DNA of 64,000 bases from UBA4732 sp002404095 (GTDB taxonomy: Bacteria; Planctomycetota; Planctomycetia; Gemmatales; Gemmataceae). The first letter of the stretch is position 1, and each line of letters starts with the position of its first letter. Position numbers and translations under genes: made by a program. The notes beneath the pieces are model-generated. The model had not been told where the DNA came from, ran no database searches, and saw only the letters and a program-made list of their open reading frames with translations. The stretch covers positions 104,180 through 168,179 of the forward strand of contig DAIPWT010000001.1 in NCBI GenBank assembly GCA_036783645.1, written 5' to 3'. This document shows positions 52,377 to 61,386 of this stretch, one piece after another.

Positions 52377-54848
52377 ATGACAACCCGGCGACTTCTCAGC
52401 GCTTTCGTGATACTACTAGCCGGCTTCCCGCCGGCCGCCCGCGCCTACGTCGAGGCGCCGCACAGCCTGGGCATGATCTGCAACCTGTCAACGAATATCG
52501 TACTAATGCGCGTGGAGAAGGTGGATAAAGAAAAGAACCTAATCATCTTCCGCAAAGTACGCGACATCAAGGGCGTTCATCCCACCGACGTCATCAAGCA
52601 CAATGTCGGCCGCGGCGGCTACAACCCGCGCGAGTGGCAGTACATCATGGACTGGGCGGAAGTCGGCAAGACGGCCGTCTTTTGCCACAACGGCGGCGAG
52701 AGCGAAACCTGCATCGGCAATTACTGGTATCAGACCGGCAACGGCGGCGAATGGTGGAACCTCACCCACGGCGAGCCGTTCCTGCTGCGCAGTTACTGCG
52801 GCAGCACCGACAAGCTGGCTTCGCTCTTCACGGAGATGCTCGCCGGCAAGGAAGTGGTCGTACCGTGCATGATGGACGGCAACAAGGACGACCTGCACCT
52901 CCGCCGCGCCAAGGTGGAACGCCTTAAAGCGAGTCTTAAACTCGACTATAACGAGAAACGGGACTTCGTCGGCTTGGGCGGTGAGGACTTCCGCCGGCTC
53001 AGCGGTATGCCCGGCTTCACCCACTACTCCGCCCTGGCCCGCGTGGACGCCGACGCACAGGCCGTAAGCTGCCTCGACATCGACGGCGACGGCAAGCCCG
53101 ACGTCTGCCTGGCCGGGGCCGGCCGCGTCGTCATCCTGCAAAACGCCGGCGAATCGCTCAACGAAATCTCGATTCCCGGCCTGAACACGGGCTGTCGTGC
53201 GGCCGTCTGGGCCGACTACAACGGCGACGGCAAACCGGATCTATTGTTGGCGACAATGAACGGGCCGAAGCTGTACACGAACCTCGGCAACAACCTTTTC
53301 CGCGACGACAGCCATCTGTTACCACGTCAGCCGGGCTGGAACCTGACTGCCGCCGCCTGGATCGACTACGACGGCGACGGCAAGCCCGACATCCTGCTCG
53401 GCAACGGCTTCCACGGTCTCCGTCTTTATCGCAACAAGGGGGCGGTCGATGGCGCGGTCGCTCCGCTCAAGCTGGGCAAATGGTCCTACGTCGGCCCGTT
53501 CCCGAACGTCAACGGTCACGGCTTCGCGGCCGTCTACCCGCCGGAGCAGGCCGTCAACCTAACGCAGAAGTTCGGCGGCAAGAACGGTGAAGAAGCCGCC
53601 TGGAAGGAAGGCAAGTTCAATGACGGCGAAGTCAACAATCTCGCTCTGTTTAAGCCGGAAAACAACGTCGATTCCGTCGTCTACCTTTACCGCGAGATCG
53701 AGAGCGACAAGGCGCGCGACTTGCCCGTATCGCTGGGCAGCGACGATACGCTGACCGTATGGCTCAACGGCGAAAAGATCGTGTCGGAGAACGTGGCCCG
53801 GGCCTGTACTCCGGACCAGACGAAGGCGATTTTCAAGCTGAAACAAGGCAAGAACACGCTGTTGATGAAGGTCTGTCAAGGGGGAGGCGAATGGGCGTTT
53901 TACTTCAAGGCGTCCGACGGCTTGCCGCCGGCGATCACCTGGGCCTTCGAGGACGTATCCGATGCGGTCGGTCTCGGCGCCAACGGCATCGGCAGCGCGG
54001 TCAAAGGTGACAGTCTCGTCGTCTGTGACGTGAACGGCGACGGGCGGCCGGACTTCCTCTATTCCGCCGGTTCCGGCCTACTCGTCATGAATACACTCAA
54101 GGGGTTTGTGGAAGTAAAGGACTCTGGAATATCGTATAAAGCGGGCAAGGTGGGGCCGGTGTTCGGCGACTACGACAATGACGGCCTTCCCGACTTATTC
54201 GTGCCGCAAAGGGACGGCTGTAAGCTGTTCCACAATGAAGGAGGCGGCAAGTTCACGGACGTGACGGCTAAGGCGGGCCTGGACAAGTTCACCGGCTGGG
54301 CGACAAGCGCCGCCTGGGGCGACGTGGACAACGACGGCAAGCTCGACTTGGTGGTGGGCTGTCTACGCGGCACGAATCGTTTCTTCCGCAACAAGGGCGA
54401 CGGCACATTCGAGGACGCTTCCGAGGCCATCGGCTTGAGCCAGCGCATCTTCAACACGCAAGCGGTGGGGTTGGTGGACCTCAACGGCGACGGCGTACTC
54501 GACATGGTGTTCAACAACGAAGGCCAGGAATCGTGCGTCCTGCTGGGCAATCCGGAGTGGGTCGCCAAGCGGACGCCGGTGACGCTGCGCGTGGCGGGCA
54601 AGGCCGGCGTCGTCGGCAGCAAGGTTACGGTGACGGATAAGGACGGCCAACTGGTGGGCGTACAACAGGTATCGGGCGGCGACGGACGCGGCGGCCAGGC
54701 GTCGCCGGCGGCCCGCTTCGCGCTGGTTCCGGGAACGTACCGCGTCGAGGTGGTGTACAGCAACGGCGAACGGCGCGCGAAGGAACTGATTGTCGCAGGC
54801 GCGCATATTAAGGGCGTCTTGGACGACCAGACGCTGAAGGCCGATTAA
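52377..54848 (+). CDS. Exported FG-GAP/VCBS-repeat protein
   Basis: 823 residues, signal peptide RLLSAFVILLAGFPPAARA. An N-terminal domain of about 190 residues (HSLGMICNLSTNIVLMRVEK; many Cys) precedes a propeller of calcium-loop repeats of the DxDxDGxxD type: DIDGDGKPD, DYNGDGKPD, DYDGDGKPD, then DVNGDGRPD, DYDNDGLPD, DVDNDGKLD and DLNGDGVLD. A beta-domain of about 150 residues interrupts the repeats (LGKWSYVGPFPNVNGHGFAA). The C-terminus (KVTVTDKDGQLVGVQQVSGG) resembles the ASPIC/UnbV module. A surface protein in which the repeats bind calcium. Confidence 0.88.
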   Translation: MTTRRLLSAFVILLAGFPPAARAYVEAPHSLGMICNLSTNIVLMRVEKVDKEKNLIIFRKVRDIKGVHPTDVIKHNVGRGGYNPREWQYIMDWAEVGKTAVFCHNGGESETCIGNYWYQTGNGGEWWNLTHGEPFLLRSYCGSTDKLASLFTEMLAGKEVVVPCMMDGNKDDLHLRRAKVERLKASLKLDYNEKRDFVGLGGEDFRRLSGMPGFTHYSALARVDADAQAVSCLDIDGDGKPDVCLAGAGRVVILQNAGESLNEISIPGLNTGCRAAVWADYNGDGKPDLLLATMNGPKLYTNLGNNLFRDDSHLLPRQPGWNLTAAAWIDYDGDGKPDILLGNGFHGLRLYRNKGAVDGAVAPLKLGKWSYVGPFPNVNGHGFAAVYPPEQAVNLTQKFGGKNGEEAAWKEGKFNDGEVNNLALFKPENNVDSVVYLYREIESDKARDLPVSLGSDDTLTVWLNGEKIVSENVARACTPDQTKAIFKLKQGKNTLLMKVCQGGGEWAFYFKASDGLPPAITWAFEDVSDAVGLGANGIGSAVKGDSLVVCDVNGDGRPDFLYSAGSGLLVMNTLKGFVEVKDSGISYKAGKVGPVFGDYDNDGLPDLFVPQRDGCKLFHNEGGGKFTDVTAKAGLDKFTGWATSAAWGDVDNDGKLDLVVGCLRGTNRFFRNKGDGTFEDASEAIGLSQRIFNTQAVGLVDLNGDGVLDMVFNNEGQESCVLLGNPEWVAKRTPVTLRVAGKAGVVGSKVTVTDKDGQLVGVQQVSGGDGRGGQASPAARFALVPGTYRVEVVYSNGERRAKELIVAGAHIKGVLDDQTLKAD

Positions 54849-54851
54849 GCC

Positions 54852-54987
54852 CCTCGTTCCCACGCTCTGCGTGGGAACGCAGTCCGCGACGCTCTGCGTC
54901 GCGTTCGCCTCCCTGGCGGCATCGAGCCTCTGAGTCGGGACGCAGAGCGTCCGGGCGTGCGTTCCCAAGCAGAGCGTGGGAACGAGG
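54852..54987. repeat. Nested palindromic element, family D (copy 2)
   Basis: 30-bp outer arms with one mismatch (54852-54881 and 54958-54987) and the same inner GACGCTCTGCGTC/GACGCAGAGCGTCC stems as copy 1. The right arm ends 11 bases before the next gene's ATG and its last bases (CGAGG) resemble a ribosome-binding site. Confidence 0.92.
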
Positions 54988-54998
54988 AGACGAGGAGA

Positions 54999-56432
54999 AT
55001 GATGATGAAATGCTTCTTTTTGTCTTCCCTTTGTGTTCTTTGTGTCTTTGTGGTGAATCATTCTTCCGCCGCTGAGCCGGGGTGGTCGATGTACCGCGGC
55101 AACGCTCAGCGCACCGGCAACACCGACGGCAGAGCCGGCCCCGCCAATCCGGCCGTTCTGTGGGTCCACCAAAGCAAGGAACACTTCATCGCCTCGGCGA
55201 CGCCGGACGGCGACCGACTTTTTATCACCGGCCTCGGCGCATTCAACGTCTCCACGTTCTACAGCTTCGCCGTCGATCCCAAGGCGACGCCGCGCACCCT
55301 CTGGAGCAAGACGACGCCGTTTCTGCGGCTGCCTAGCGTTAGTTCGCCGGCCGTGGTCGGCGACAAGCTCATCTTCGGCGACGGTATGCACCAAACCGAC
55401 GGCGGGGCGGTGCTGTACTGCCTCGGCGTGGACAAGGGCCGGCCCTACTGGCAATTGCCGGTCACGGGCGACCTCGTCCACATGGAAGGGTCGCCGACCG
55501 TCGTGGACGGCCGCGTTTACGTCGGCGCCGGTTCCGGCGGCGTCGTTTGCGTGGACATGAACCGCGTGACGCTGGAGGGCAAGGAAATGGACCTGCCTTC
55601 CATTCAGAAGATACTCGATCAGAAATGGGCGGAATTACAAGCGCGTTATGAGATCGACAAAAAGAAAGACCCACTCCTCGCCCTGCCGCCCAGCGACGAG
55701 CAATTGCCGAAGCCGGCTCCGGTTTTGCTCTGGCAAGCCGGTAAGGACAAATGGCACGTGGACGCTCCGGTAACGGTGGTCGGTGATCGTGTGCTGGTGG
55801 CGTCGGCCTTCCTCGATAAGGAAAAGCTCGGCGACCGCGCGCTGTTGTGCTTGGATGCCAAGACCGGCGACGTGATATGGCGGAAACCGCTCAAAATCAA
55901 CCCGTGGGGCGGGCCGTCGGTGGTGGGCAAGACGGTCGTGGTCAGCGGCAGCACCATCGGCTACGATCCCAAGGCGCTCAAAGGCGCCAAGGGCGAGTTG
56001 GCAGCGTTCGACCTCGAAAAGGGCGCTGAGAAGTGGCACAAAGAGATCACCGGCGGCGTGGTGTCCTGCGCGGCCCTGGCCGACGGAGCGGCGGTCGTCG
56101 TCGCCACGGACGGCAAGGTGCGGGCGTTTGATCTGGAAACGGGCGAGCGCCGCTGGGTCTATGACGCCAAGGCGCCATTGTTCGCCCCGGTCGCCATCGC
56201 GGGCGGCGTGGTGTACGCCGGCGATCTCAAGGGCGTACTGCACGCGATCAACCTCGCGGATGGCGGCGAGAAGTGGAAGCTGGACATAGGGGCAGACCCA
56301 GCCGTCAAGGCGCCGGGCATGATCTACGGCGGGCCGGCGGTGCAGGGCGGCAAGATCTTCGTCGCCACCTGCAACCTCGGCGACAACGGCAAGGGATCGC
56401 CGACAGCCGTCGTCTGCATCGGCGAAAAGTAA
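54999..56432 (+). CDS. Exported PQQ-type beta-propeller protein
   Basis: 477 residues. The propeller is shown by repeated W-motif blades: VLWVHQSKEHFIASATPDGD, ALLCLDAKTGDVIWRKPLKI, VRAFDLETGERRWVYDAKAP, LHAINLADGGEKWKLDIGAD. No cofactor-binding or catalytic motif of quinoprotein dehydrogenases is evident. GAGGAGA lies 5 bases before ATG 54999, which supports this start. The signal-peptide region (FFLSSLCVLCVFVVNHSSAA) is encoded by a CACAGAG-type repeat in reverse orientation. Confidence 0.85.
   Translation: MMMKCFFLSSLCVLCVFVVNHSSAAEPGWSMYRGNAQRTGNTDGRAGPANPAVLWVHQSKEHFIASATPDGDRLFITGLGAFNVSTFYSFAVDPKATPRTLWSKTTPFLRLPSVSSPAVVGDKLIFGDGMHQTDGGAVLYCLGVDKGRPYWQLPVTGDLVHMEGSPTVVDGRVYVGAGSGGVVCVDMNRVTLEGKEMDLPSIQKILDQKWAELQARYEIDKKKDPLLALPPSDEQLPKPAPVLLWQAGKDKWHVDAPVTVVGDRVLVASAFLDKEKLGDRALLCLDAKTGDVIWRKPLKINPWGGPSVVGKTVVVSGSTIGYDPKALKGAKGELAAFDLEKGAEKWHKEITGGVVSCAALADGAAVVVATDGKVRAFDLETGERRWVYDAKAPLFAPVAIAGGVVYAGDLKGVLHAINLADGGEKWKLDIGADPAVKAPGMIYGGPAVQGGKIFVATCNLGDNGKGSPTAVVCIGEK
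55013..55058 (-). repeat. CACAGAG/CACAAAG-type repeat inside a signal peptide
   Basis: On the minus strand this reads TTCACCACAAAGACACAAAG and onward through AACACAAAGGGAAGAC, the same element type as 3182-3216. On the plus strand it encodes LSSLCVLCVFVVN, a hydrophobic stretch. Confidence 0.7.
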
Positions 56433-56465
56433 AGTTCCTGACGTACCACTAAGGAGAAATAAAAT

Positions 56466-57149
56466 ATGCCGTATACGAAATGGAGTCTACTGACGCTGGC
56501 CATTGTGTTGGGTACTTGCGCGACGGCTACGGCGGAAATCGCCGTGGACAAAGACAAGCGCACCATAACCGTGAACGCCAAGATGGCGCCGCGCAAGATC
56601 GACGCTCCAGGCTACGACAAAATTTATCCGCTCGAAGTGGTGGCCTGCTGGCCCTGGCAGAAAGGCGTCACCGGCAAGGCCCATGAGACGGTCGTGACCA
56701 TCACGGCCAAGCCGAGCGAGATTCACAAGGCTCTTGTCGATGACTTCGGCCTCAAACCCGGTACGCCCCAGAACGGCGGCGACAAGCCGGGGGAAGGTCC
56801 GGAGGTTAACATCTACCTGGAGTTCCAGAACGAAGCCAACGAAACCAAGCGCGTGCCGATCGAGAAGACCATGATCGACATCAAGACCAATAAAGGCATG
56901 GGCAAGCTCAAATGGCGCTTTACCGGATCGGTAATGGCCCAGCCGGACCCCAACAAGCCCGACAAGGTCTACGGCGCAGACACGACGGGTACGCTGATTT
57001 GCATCTTCCCCGTGACGGACCTGACGGTGTTTCAGACCAATCTAAAATTCAAAGACCAGGACTATGTTAATCTGGAAACGGACAAGAAGCTGCTGCCCAA
57101 GGAAGGTACGCCTGTCAAGCTGGTTATCGAGGTTCCGAAGCAAAAATAG
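56466..57149 (+). CDS. Exported YdjY-domain-like protein
   Basis: 227 residues, signal peptide WSLLTLAIVLGTCATATA. The core (IYPLEVVACWPWQKGVTGKA, HETVVTITAKPSEIHKALVD, FGLKPGTPQNGG) fits the YdjY-like domain common in planctomycete secreted proteins, whose role is unknown. The segment VNIYLEFQNEANETKRVPIE continues it. AAGGAG precedes the ATG by about 10 bases. It follows the PQQ gene by 33 bases and is probably co-transcribed with it. Confidence 0.75.
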   Translation: MPYTKWSLLTLAIVLGTCATATAEIAVDKDKRTITVNAKMAPRKIDAPGYDKIYPLEVVACWPWQKGVTGKAHETVVTITAKPSEIHKALVDDFGLKPGTPQNGGDKPGEGPEVNIYLEFQNEANETKRVPIEKTMIDIKTNKGMGKLKWRFTGSVMAQPDPNKPDKVYGADTTGTLICIFPVTDLTVFQTNLKFKDQDYVNLETDKKLLPKEGTPVKLVIEVPKQK

Positions 57150-57199
57150 GGGCGGCCGCTCGCCGTCCTATCACGATAGATGTAGGGGGGAATGGGGTA

Positions 57200-57955
57200 A
57201 TGTGTAGCCGTCCGAGCGCGTGGTTGCCTTATATATGCCTCGCTGGCGTCGTCGCGGCGTCGGCGGGATGCGGCCGTCCGGCGGTCGTAGCGCCGTCAAG
57301 CGAGAGTCTTTCGGCTGCCGAACCCTCGCCGCATTCCGCGGATAAAGAGGCCTCAAGCGATCCCAAGAAGGACATGGAAGCGGACGCGGCGCCCTTTCAT
57401 TTCCCGGACGACGCCGGCGGATTGCTGCTAGCAAAGGTATTGCCGCCGACGGAGGTGAAAGGACCACTGAACGCGCCGAACGCCGGCCCGCGCCGTCTAA
57501 CGCCGCCTGCCGGCTTCGACGCCCCGCCTTCGACGCCGCCGCCGAGTCAGGCTCTGCCGCCGCGCCTATCCGCCGAGCGAACCCGCAAGCCGCTCGCGCC
57601 GCATCTCACGCTTGATGAGACGCTGGGGCTGCGCCGCGGCGACCCTGAGCCGCCGCAGCCGCGTTCCTTTATAACCGGCGACCGGATACACTTGCCGTCG
57701 GTGGACGCCAACCAGCCGATTCCGCTGCCGATCCTGGCGCATCCGATGGCCGATCGCGCGCCCCTGGACGATCCGACTCTTGAGGCGTCCGCCGACGCGG
57801 CGCTCGCCGCCCCCATGCCCCAGCGCACAAAAGTGGTCCCTTATTTCCGTGTAACGCTGCCCGACCCTTACGACAACAGGCGACCGCTCAGCCTACCCGT
57901 GCCGACGGACGACGGTGGACCGCGCACTGGGACAATTCATCCACCTAAGCCCTGA
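57200..57955 (+). CDS. Pro-rich lipoprotein of unknown function
   Basis: 251 residues. A lipobox-like signal (LAGVVAASAGC) implies acylation at Cys24. The remainder is rich in Pro and Ala with no recognised domain (PPAGFDAPPSTPPPSQALPP; LPSVDANQPIPLPILAHPMA). It probably forms an extended surface protein. GGGGGGAATGGG upstream is the only purine-rich site. Confidence 0.65.
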   Translation: MCSRPSAWLPYICLAGVVAASAGCGRPAVVAPSSESLSAAEPSPHSADKEASSDPKKDMEADAAPFHFPDDAGGLLLAKVLPPTEVKGPLNAPNAGPRRLTPPAGFDAPPSTPPPSQALPPRLSAERTRKPLAPHLTLDETLGLRRGDPEPPQPRSFITGDRIHLPSVDANQPIPLPILAHPMADRAPLDDPTLEASADAALAAPMPQRTKVVPYFRVTLPDPYDNRRPLSLPVPTDDGGPRTGTIHPPKP

Positions 57956-58177
57956 ATCAGTACCAAGTCATGTGCCTCATAGGAACGGCTGCGGGATGGG
58001 CGAAAGCGTAATCGGCGCCTATCCCGCCGATCCAGGGAGCCGGGAATCGACGGTGTTTCTTTGGATTGGAGAATTTACGGGAAAGGGCGACAACTCCCGT
58101 TCCCACGGTAGGCGGCGACCATTCGCTGTGTTTGCCCCTGCCTCGCTGCTAATCATTGTTCGGAATTGGAGACTACA

Positions 58178-58474
58178 ATGGCGACTGAATCGTGGGCTGG
58201 CGCGGCGGTCGTTGCTTCGATAGCGTTTGCCTGCGCTATCTATTACATAGCAACGGCTTGGTTTGCTCACAGGGAGCGGATGGCCAAGATCCAACAAGGC
58301 ATCGACCCGAACCAAGTCAGGGACAGGACAAGCCCACCGGAGTTAGCGGATCGGGTGCTGGCGCTTGAACAGGAAGTCGCCCGCCTACGGGCGCCATCGG
58401 AGTCTCTCTCCCAAGGAGACGGGAAACCCCCGTTATGGCGCCGCCTCCTTTATCTTCCGCCGCCTCCGCGATAG
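58178..58474 (+). CDS. Small single-helix membrane protein
   Basis: 98 residues. One helix (AGAAVVASIAFACAIYYIAT, about 6-28) is followed by a basic stretch (AHRERMAKIQQGIDP), a short coiled coil (LADRVLALEQEVARLRAP) and a basic Pro-rich tail. Function unknown. ATG 58178 (GGAGAC upstream) is preferred over a TTG four codons earlier. Confidence 0.6.
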   Translation: MATESWAGAAVVASIAFACAIYYIATAWFAHRERMAKIQQGIDPNQVRDRTSPPELADRVLALEQEVARLRAPSESLSQGDGKPPLWRRLLYLPPPPR

Positions 58475-58483
58475 GATGCGTGG

Positions 58484-59770
58484 ATGAATGCCGTCAACCT
58501 CACGCCTTCGCATCGGCTCCGAGTCGGCATGGCCGGCCTTGGCATGATCTTCGATGAAACCTATCGCCCCGTCTTCGAGCAACTCCACGCCGACGGCCTT
58601 TACCGCCGTGACTTCGGCTCGGTCGAAGTGGAATTGGCCGCCGTCGCCAGCCGTACCGGAAGCCGGGCCGAACGCCTCCGCCAAGCGGCGCTCGGCCCTT
58701 TTGTCAGTTGCGCGGGGCCGGACGCCGTGACGGAAATGCTCGCGCAAGGCGTGGACGCCGTTTGCGTCGCCACGCCGGACGACCGCCATTTCGATGTGGC
58801 GCGCCTGGCCCTAGAGGCCGGCAAGCACGTCCTCATCGAAAAGCCGTCAGTGCTGCGTTTGCAGGAACTGGACGAACTTGACGCCCTCGCACGTCGCAAC
58901 AGCGTTCTCGCCAAGATCGTCTACCACAAGCTGGCCGACCCCGACCATAAGAAGTTGCGCACCCATGTTGTGGACGGCGTTCTGCGTCACGTCAACAACG
59001 GCTATTGCTCCTTGTTGGAGCCGAAGTCGATCAGCGGCAAGCAGTTCGCCGAGTGGATCGTCGGCCGCAATCCGGGAACTTATGTCGCCGTCCACTACAT
59101 CAAGCTCATCGACTTCACCTTCGGCGCTCCGGCGGCGCGGTTGACGCGCGTCACCGCCACCGGTCAACGCGGACTCGTTGGCCCCGCCGACGGACCCACC
59201 TGGGACTCGGTACAGCTACAAATGACCTACGCTTACTCCGATGGGCGCGAGGCGGCTTTCGACATTCACACCAGCTGGGTCACGCCCGACAATTTTCCCG
59301 GTTACGTCGAGCAGGAAGTCCAATTTCGCTTCGACAACGGCATATGGAACGCCCACCAACGCAAGCGCGGCGTCGAAGTGACCATTGAGGACCGGTCGCC
59401 CGGCGAATACAAATACACGCCCAACCATCACTACAACGCGGCGTTCGTGGAACCTTGGGGCGAACGCACTCAACGTGGATACGGTTTGGAGGTGATACGC
59501 AGGTTCTTTGAGGAGATCGCCTTTGTCGAGTTCGGCGGTTCAACCGATGAGCGAGATGAGCGCTTACGACAAATGCGCGCGTTGGCGTACAACGATCTGT
59601 CGGCCGACAGGCCGGTGACGGCGACGGTGCAGGCGATGGAAGCGATACTACGCCGGCACGCGGAGGGCCGGCCGGGCTGCGCGGCGACCGTCAACGGACC
59701 TCTCGGCGGTCTGGTGTTACAGACGCCCGGCGAGACGGCGCCGATTATCCTGTACGAGGCGCTCGTTTAG
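58484..59770 (+). CDS. Gfo/Idh/MocA family oxidoreductase
   Basis: 428 residues. N-terminal Rossmann fold begins RVGMAGLGMIFDETYRPVFE. DAVCVATPDDRHFDVARLAL, then EAGKHVLIEKPS, gives the family's EKP motif (Glu119-Lys120-Pro121). The C-terminal domain is typical length. Such NAD(P)-dependent enzymes act on sugars or cyclitols. The stop codon TAG (59768-59770) lies inside the left arm of a family C palindrome. A class III aminotransferase follows, and the two together suggest amino-sugar or amino-cyclitol metabolism, as an inference. Confidence 0.9.
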   Translation: MNAVNLTPSHRLRVGMAGLGMIFDETYRPVFEQLHADGLYRRDFGSVEVELAAVASRTGSRAERLRQAALGPFVSCAGPDAVTEMLAQGVDAVCVATPDDRHFDVARLALEAGKHVLIEKPSVLRLQELDELDALARRNSVLAKIVYHKLADPDHKKLRTHVVDGVLRHVNNGYCSLLEPKSISGKQFAEWIVGRNPGTYVAVHYIKLIDFTFGAPAARLTRVTATGQRGLVGPADGPTWDSVQLQMTYAYSDGREAAFDIHTSWVTPDNFPGYVEQEVQFRFDNGIWNAHQRKRGVEVTIEDRSPGEYKYTPNHHYNAAFVEPWGERTQRGYGLEVIRRFFEEIAFVEFGGSTDERDERLRQMRALAYNDLSADRPVTATVQAMEAILRRHAEGRPGCAATVNGPLGGLVLQTPGETAPIILYEALV

Positions 59771-59827
59771 CCGCGACCCGCAGGGGAGCGCGGGGCTACG
59801 CGCTCCCCTGCGGGTCGCGACTAAACG
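59764..59827. repeat. Palindromic element, family C, supplying a stop codon
   Basis: 29-bp arms with one mismatch (59764-59792 and 59799-59827). The arm sequence CGTTTAG contributes the TAG stop of the dehydrogenase gene. Confidence 0.92.
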
Positions 59828-59848
59828 ACTCTCTTCCCCGGAGGATTC

Positions 59849-61249
59849 ATGAACTCTCCCATCCAGCACGCCCATGAAGACGCCTCCAACTCAATCCGCG
59901 CCGGCGCCGCGCGTTACGAGCCGCGCGCCTCGCGCACCTACACGCCCTCGCAAGCGGTGTTGGCCCGCAGCGCCGGCGCCTTCCATTGGACGCCCGAAGG
60001 CCGGCGCCTTTATGACTTCACATCCGGGGTATTAGTGGCGAACCTCGGCCACAATTCTGAGACGTGGATGAAGCGCTTTAAGGCCTACATGGGCTGGGAT
60101 TCCACCGTCGCCGCTAAGGAGACTTCGCCGGGAGGATATTTCCTCGCGCTGCCGATGACCGCCTACAACGCCGTGACCGGCTTGGAGGTCGAAGCGACGC
60201 GCCGGCTGGTCGAGACGTTGCAAGGCCGGCCCGGCGGCGGACGTATAGAACAAATTCTGTGGGCCGCGTCCGGCTCCGAGGCGATCCAGAAGGCGCTGTG
60301 GGCCGCCCTGGCCCGCGACCGTTCGCGCGACATAATCCTGGCGACGCGCCACGGTTTTCACGGCAAGAAAGGGCTGGCCAACGCCGTCACCGGAAGCGAA
60401 ACCGACCGCGACCGCGACGGCCGCGTGCGCTTCATAAGCTTTCCCACGGTCGAATGCGCCGACATAAGCCAGCGCGGCCAACCCTTCGACCCGGCGCCAT
60501 ACCGCCGCGAGTTGGACGCTCTACAACAGCAGTTCGGCCGGCGACTGAGCGTACTCATCACGGAGCCTTACCTCGGCGGCGGCGGCTCCTATCACCCGCC
60601 CGCCACGTACTTGCAGATGCTGCAAGCGTTCTGCCGTGAAAATGACCTTATTTTCATCCTTGATGAAGTACAATCCAACTTCGGGCGCACCGGCGATCTT
60701 TTCGCGTTCGAGACTTACGGACTGGAACCCGACGTGGTGGTTTTGGGCAAGGGCTTGGGCAACGGCGTCCCCGTGGCGGCGGCGGCGGCCCGCGCCGACC
60801 TATTAGGCGTACTCGAATACGGCGAAGCGTCGGACACCTGGAGCGCCAACCCGCTGTGCTGCGCCGCCGTGCTGGCCACGTTGGAGGAGTTCGCCGCCCG
60901 CGACGTGCTGGGCCATAGCCGACGCGCGTCGGCCTTGCTGGAGGAATCCCTGCTGCGGCTGAAAGAGTTACCGTTTATCGCCCATGTAAGGGGCGAAAAG
61001 GGCGGTATGGTGTGGGGGGTCGAAACGCGCGACCACGCGGGCCGGACAGCTTCGGATTGGGCCAATGCGGTCGTTCTGGCGTGTTATCACGGCGAACCCG
61101 GAGGTGACGGCATTCACCTCATGGGGCCGTTAGCGAAGAAAGTGGTGCGTGTGGCGCCGCCGCTGATCCTTACGGAATCCGAGGCCCGAGAGGCCGGGGC
61201 GTTGTTGGTTCGCTTGATGAGTCGAATGGATGACGCGAGGGCGGAATGA
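59849..61249 (+). CDS. Class III aminotransferase (PLP enzyme)
   Basis: 466 residues. Fold type I with Asp272 in FILDEVQSNFGRTG and the Schiff-base Lys301 in VVLGKGLGNG. Other landmarks: FTSGVLVANLGHNS, WAASGSEAIQKALWAA, SDTWSANPLCCAAVLATLEE. Close in style to 4-aminobutyrate/ornithine-type transaminases; substrate not decidable. GGAGG precedes the ATG. The neighbouring dehydrogenase gene is separated by a palindrome only. Confidence 0.92.
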   Translation: MNSPIQHAHEDASNSIRAGAARYEPRASRTYTPSQAVLARSAGAFHWTPEGRRLYDFTSGVLVANLGHNSETWMKRFKAYMGWDSTVAAKETSPGGYFLALPMTAYNAVTGLEVEATRRLVETLQGRPGGGRIEQILWAASGSEAIQKALWAALARDRSRDIILATRHGFHGKKGLANAVTGSETDRDRDGRVRFISFPTVECADISQRGQPFDPAPYRRELDALQQQFGRRLSVLITEPYLGGGGSYHPPATYLQMLQAFCRENDLIFILDEVQSNFGRTGDLFAFETYGLEPDVVVLGKGLGNGVPVAAAAARADLLGVLEYGEASDTWSANPLCCAAVLATLEEFAARDVLGHSRRASALLEESLLRLKELPFIAHVRGEKGGMVWGVETRDHAGRTASDWANAVVLACYHGEPGGDGIHLMGPLAKKVVRVAPPLILTESEAREAGALLVRLMSRMDDARAE

Positions 61250-61273
61250 AAATCTGTTCTAGGAAGAGTGCGA

Positions 61274-61319
61274 GGAGACCTCGCCCCTACAGAAAAACCG
61301 CGGTAGGGGCGGGGTTTCC
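61274..61319. repeat. GGGGCGGGG-type inverted repeat (family H, copy 1)
   Basis: CGCCCCTAC pairs with GTAGGGGCG, with imperfect outer pairing (GGAGACC/GGTTTCC), around an 11-12-base loop. A related, shorter piece is at 63963-63990. Confidence 0.6.
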
Positions 61320-61386
61320 CCGCCCTTCCGGAACAGGGTCTGATTGTGTGTCACGGTCCCAGTACAAGATAAACGGAGACCTCAAT

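Noticed and set aside
61246..61386. Upstream extension of the DUF1080 gene
   Set aside because: It would overlap the aminotransferase stop, run through an inverted repeat and bury the signal peptide.
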